7,405 nt of DNA from Actinomycetes bacterium (GTDB taxonomy: Bacteria; Actinomycetota; Acidimicrobiia; Acidimicrobiales; Acidimicrobiaceae), in the NCBI GenBank assembly GCA_021819025.1, contig JAKASN010000083.1:1-7405 (forward strand). The letters are read 5' to 3'. Positions 6,334 to 7,405 of this stretch are shown here, in pieces; within the stretch, counting starts at the first letter, position 1; each line of letters begins with the position of its first letter. The translations under genes and the position numbers were made by a program. The notes beneath the pieces are model-generated. The model made no database searches, was not told the origin of the DNA, and saw nothing but the letters and a program-made list of their open reading frames with translations.

Positions 6334-7188
6334 CTATCCTTTCCCCAAGGCGGCATACCGGCCATGAATGTCGCACGCTCGCCTTCGCTCTTCGTCGGAT
6401 AGAGAAGTCGAAACAATGACATTTTGGAGCACGGAAAGTAGATGCTCTCGCATTCCCGCCTCCGCTAGATCGGGGTCGTGAACCGTCACTGCTCTGGCGA
6501 TCATTTCATGGTGGCCAAGCCACGTCCGCGGAAGTGTGCCTTCGTCCCACGCGCGATCCCGTATGATTCTCCAAAGCCGACCCTCACTATGCATAAGTAG
6601 CTGCTCGCTTACTTGAGCCAAAAATGGATTGTGACAGGTCTTTACCAGGACTAAATGTATCCCGATATCGGTCCTTGCGTTGAGCTCCGGGTAATCTATC
6701 GACAGTTCCATGCCTTCGAGGAGTTTTTTCAGCCTTGCGAGGGCCGGTGGGTGCGGATTCAAAGCCGCTTGGCGAATCGTCTCGGGTTCTATAAGCAGCC
6801 GAGCGTCGAGAAGATCGACGATGTTAGCTGGCACTGTCAATCGATCTTCCCAGAGTATGTCGGTGCCACGAGAATGAACCGAGCGCACGATGCTCCCAGA
6901 CCCCCTTCGGGATTCGATATATCCCGAAAACTGCAGGCTCGATAGCGCTTCGCGAACCGACGCACGGCTCACCCCAAATTGCTTTGACAGCAGAATCTCG
7001 CTGGGCAGCCGACTTCCGAGTGGAAGTTCGCCAGCCTCGATCGCCTTAATCAGCTGGCCTGCGATCTGGACAAAGATGGGTGTCGAGTCGCTTACGGCGG
7101 CGAAGATAGGCGCCACTGCTCCACTCGCCCCGAATTGCGATTCTCCGACCGTCGTACCGCTTGATTCTCGTGTTGGCTCTCGACTCAA
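6334..7188 (-). CDS. GntR-family transcriptional regulator, FCD (FadR-like) subfamily
   Basis: The 284-residue protein has an N-terminal winged helix-turn-helix at about 37-105: PIFVQIAGQLIKAI, LPLGSRLPSEILLSKQFGVS, the recognition helix SRASVREALSSL (74-85) and the wing GYIESRRGSGSIV. From about 120 follows an all-helical FCD ligand domain. Asp174 and His178 (DIGIH), His227 (in HHEMIARAV) and His249 (REHL) are placed as the metal-binding residues that hold carboxylate ligands in this subfamily. The first ~35 residues are an extra, disordered-looking tail. The start is TTG 7188-7186, with AAAGG about 9 bases upstream; no nearby in-frame ATG exists. It lies upstream of the PLP enzyme on the same strand and is the obvious candidate to control it, but that is inference. 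The ligand is unknown. Confidence 0.9.
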   Translation of the reverse strand: MSREPTRESSGTTVGESQFGASGAVAPIFAAVSDSTPIFVQIAGQLIKAIEAGELPLGSRLPSEILLSKQFGVSRASVREALSSLQFSGYIESRRGSGSIVRSVHSRGTDILWEDRLTVPANIVDLLDARLLIEPETIRQAALNPHPPALARLKKLLEGMELSIDYPELNARTDIGIHLVLVKTCHNPFLAQVSEQLLMHSEGRLWRIIRDRAWDEGTLPRTWLGHHEMIARAVTVHDPDLAEAGMREHLLSVLQNVIVSTSLSDEERRRACDIHGRYAALGKG

Positions 7189-7227
7189 CGAAATAGACCT
7201 TTCAAAATGCTCTCGCCTGACTTCCCG

Positions 7228-7237
7228 TATTCGAATA
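7228..7237. promoter_or_regulatory. Candidate autoregulatory palindrome upstream of the FCD regulator
   Basis: TATTCGAATA is a perfect 10-base palindrome about 40 bases upstream of the TTG start, where an operator for autoregulation would be expected. A second, looser one, CATCC-n5-GGATG, lies at 7262-7276. Confidence 0.3.
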
Positions 7238-7371
7238 AGATCAGTGAATGCATCCCCTACCCATCCCGATCGGATGACGATTTTCCTGCCCCTACCAATC
7301 GCCTTGCACTTCGCTACACGCGACGAATAATGTTTGCCACAACGTCAAAGCAGTCGTCCTTTCCCGACACA

Positions 7372-7393
7372 CTCGCAAAGCCGCCTTTGCGAG
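7372..7393. repeat. Strong hairpin at the right edge
   Basis: CTCGCAAAG (7372-7380), loop CCGC, CTTTGCGAG (7385-7393) makes a perfect 9-bp stem with a 4-base loop. The octamer CCTTTGCG of the right arm recurs at 7397-7404, so the left arm could pair with either copy. No T run follows within the window. It could be a terminator of a gene outside the window, a repeat element cut by the edge, or a regulatory fold. Confidence 0.6.
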
Positions 7394-7405
7394 ACCCCTT
7401 TGCGG

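Noticed and set aside
6162..6422. 86-codon minus-strand open frame overlapping the regulator's end
   Set aside because: Part of it is a shadow of the FCD gene; the rest shows no family-like sequence.
6890..7330. 146-codon plus-strand open frame
   Set aside because: It is antisense to the N-terminal half of the FCD regulator, whose helix-turn-helix is unmistakable.

Overview
The window most likely comes from an actinobacterium (Actinomycetota) of moderate to high G+C. The main evidence is a secreted lipoprotein with a Ser/Thr-rich linker and a DUF4232-type domain, supported by a decayed IS1380-type transposase of the kind common in that phylum. FCD-type GntR regulators, luciferase-like flavin monooxygenases and acyl-CoA dehydrogenases fit but are not specific. 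No rRNA, tRNA, CRISPR array, phage module or recognisable defence system was seen. The taxonomic call is an inference.

Layout. Bases 1-1423 (+ strand) hold the 3' end of a LysR-type regulator. It overlaps by 3 bases a TTG-started luciferase-like flavin-dependent oxidoreductase. Bases 1424-2383 hold no intact gene, but on the - strand (about 1590-1987) two adjacent reading frames together look like one unidentified gene broken by a frameshift, with a perfect TATAAT just upstream. Bases 2384-2998 (- strand) encode the DUF4232-type lipoprotein, with a strong ribosome binding site and a plausible promoter. Bases 3132-3556 hold nothing I recognise.

Bases 3557-4422 (- strand) are a gene graveyard. 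The N-terminal part of an IS1380-family transposase, with three frameshifts, is joined near 4019-4033 to the C-terminal domain of an acyl-CoA dehydrogenase, which itself carries an in-frame TAG stop. Bases 4576-5811 (- strand) encode an intact threonine synthase-like PLP enzyme with an N-terminal zinc-ribbon-like segment. After a gene-free stretch of about 520 bp comes an intact FCD-domain GntR-family regulator (6334-7188, - strand). The window ends in a strong hairpin.

How the genes may work together. The LysR regulator and the monooxygenase look translationally coupled, and the oxidoreductase may be the regulator's target. The FCD regulator lies upstream of the PLP enzyme on the same strand. 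FCD regulators usually sense small carboxylates or amino-acid-like metabolites, so it may control that enzyme; several small palindromes in the two upstream regions are candidate operators. No homoserine dehydrogenase or homoserine kinase gene is adjacent, so the PLP enzyme may be an accessory enzyme rather than the housekeeping threonine synthase. I found no convincing evidence of a previously undescribed system. The most informative signals are the transposase/dehydrogenase chimera, the frameshifted unidentified gene and the regulator-enzyme pair.
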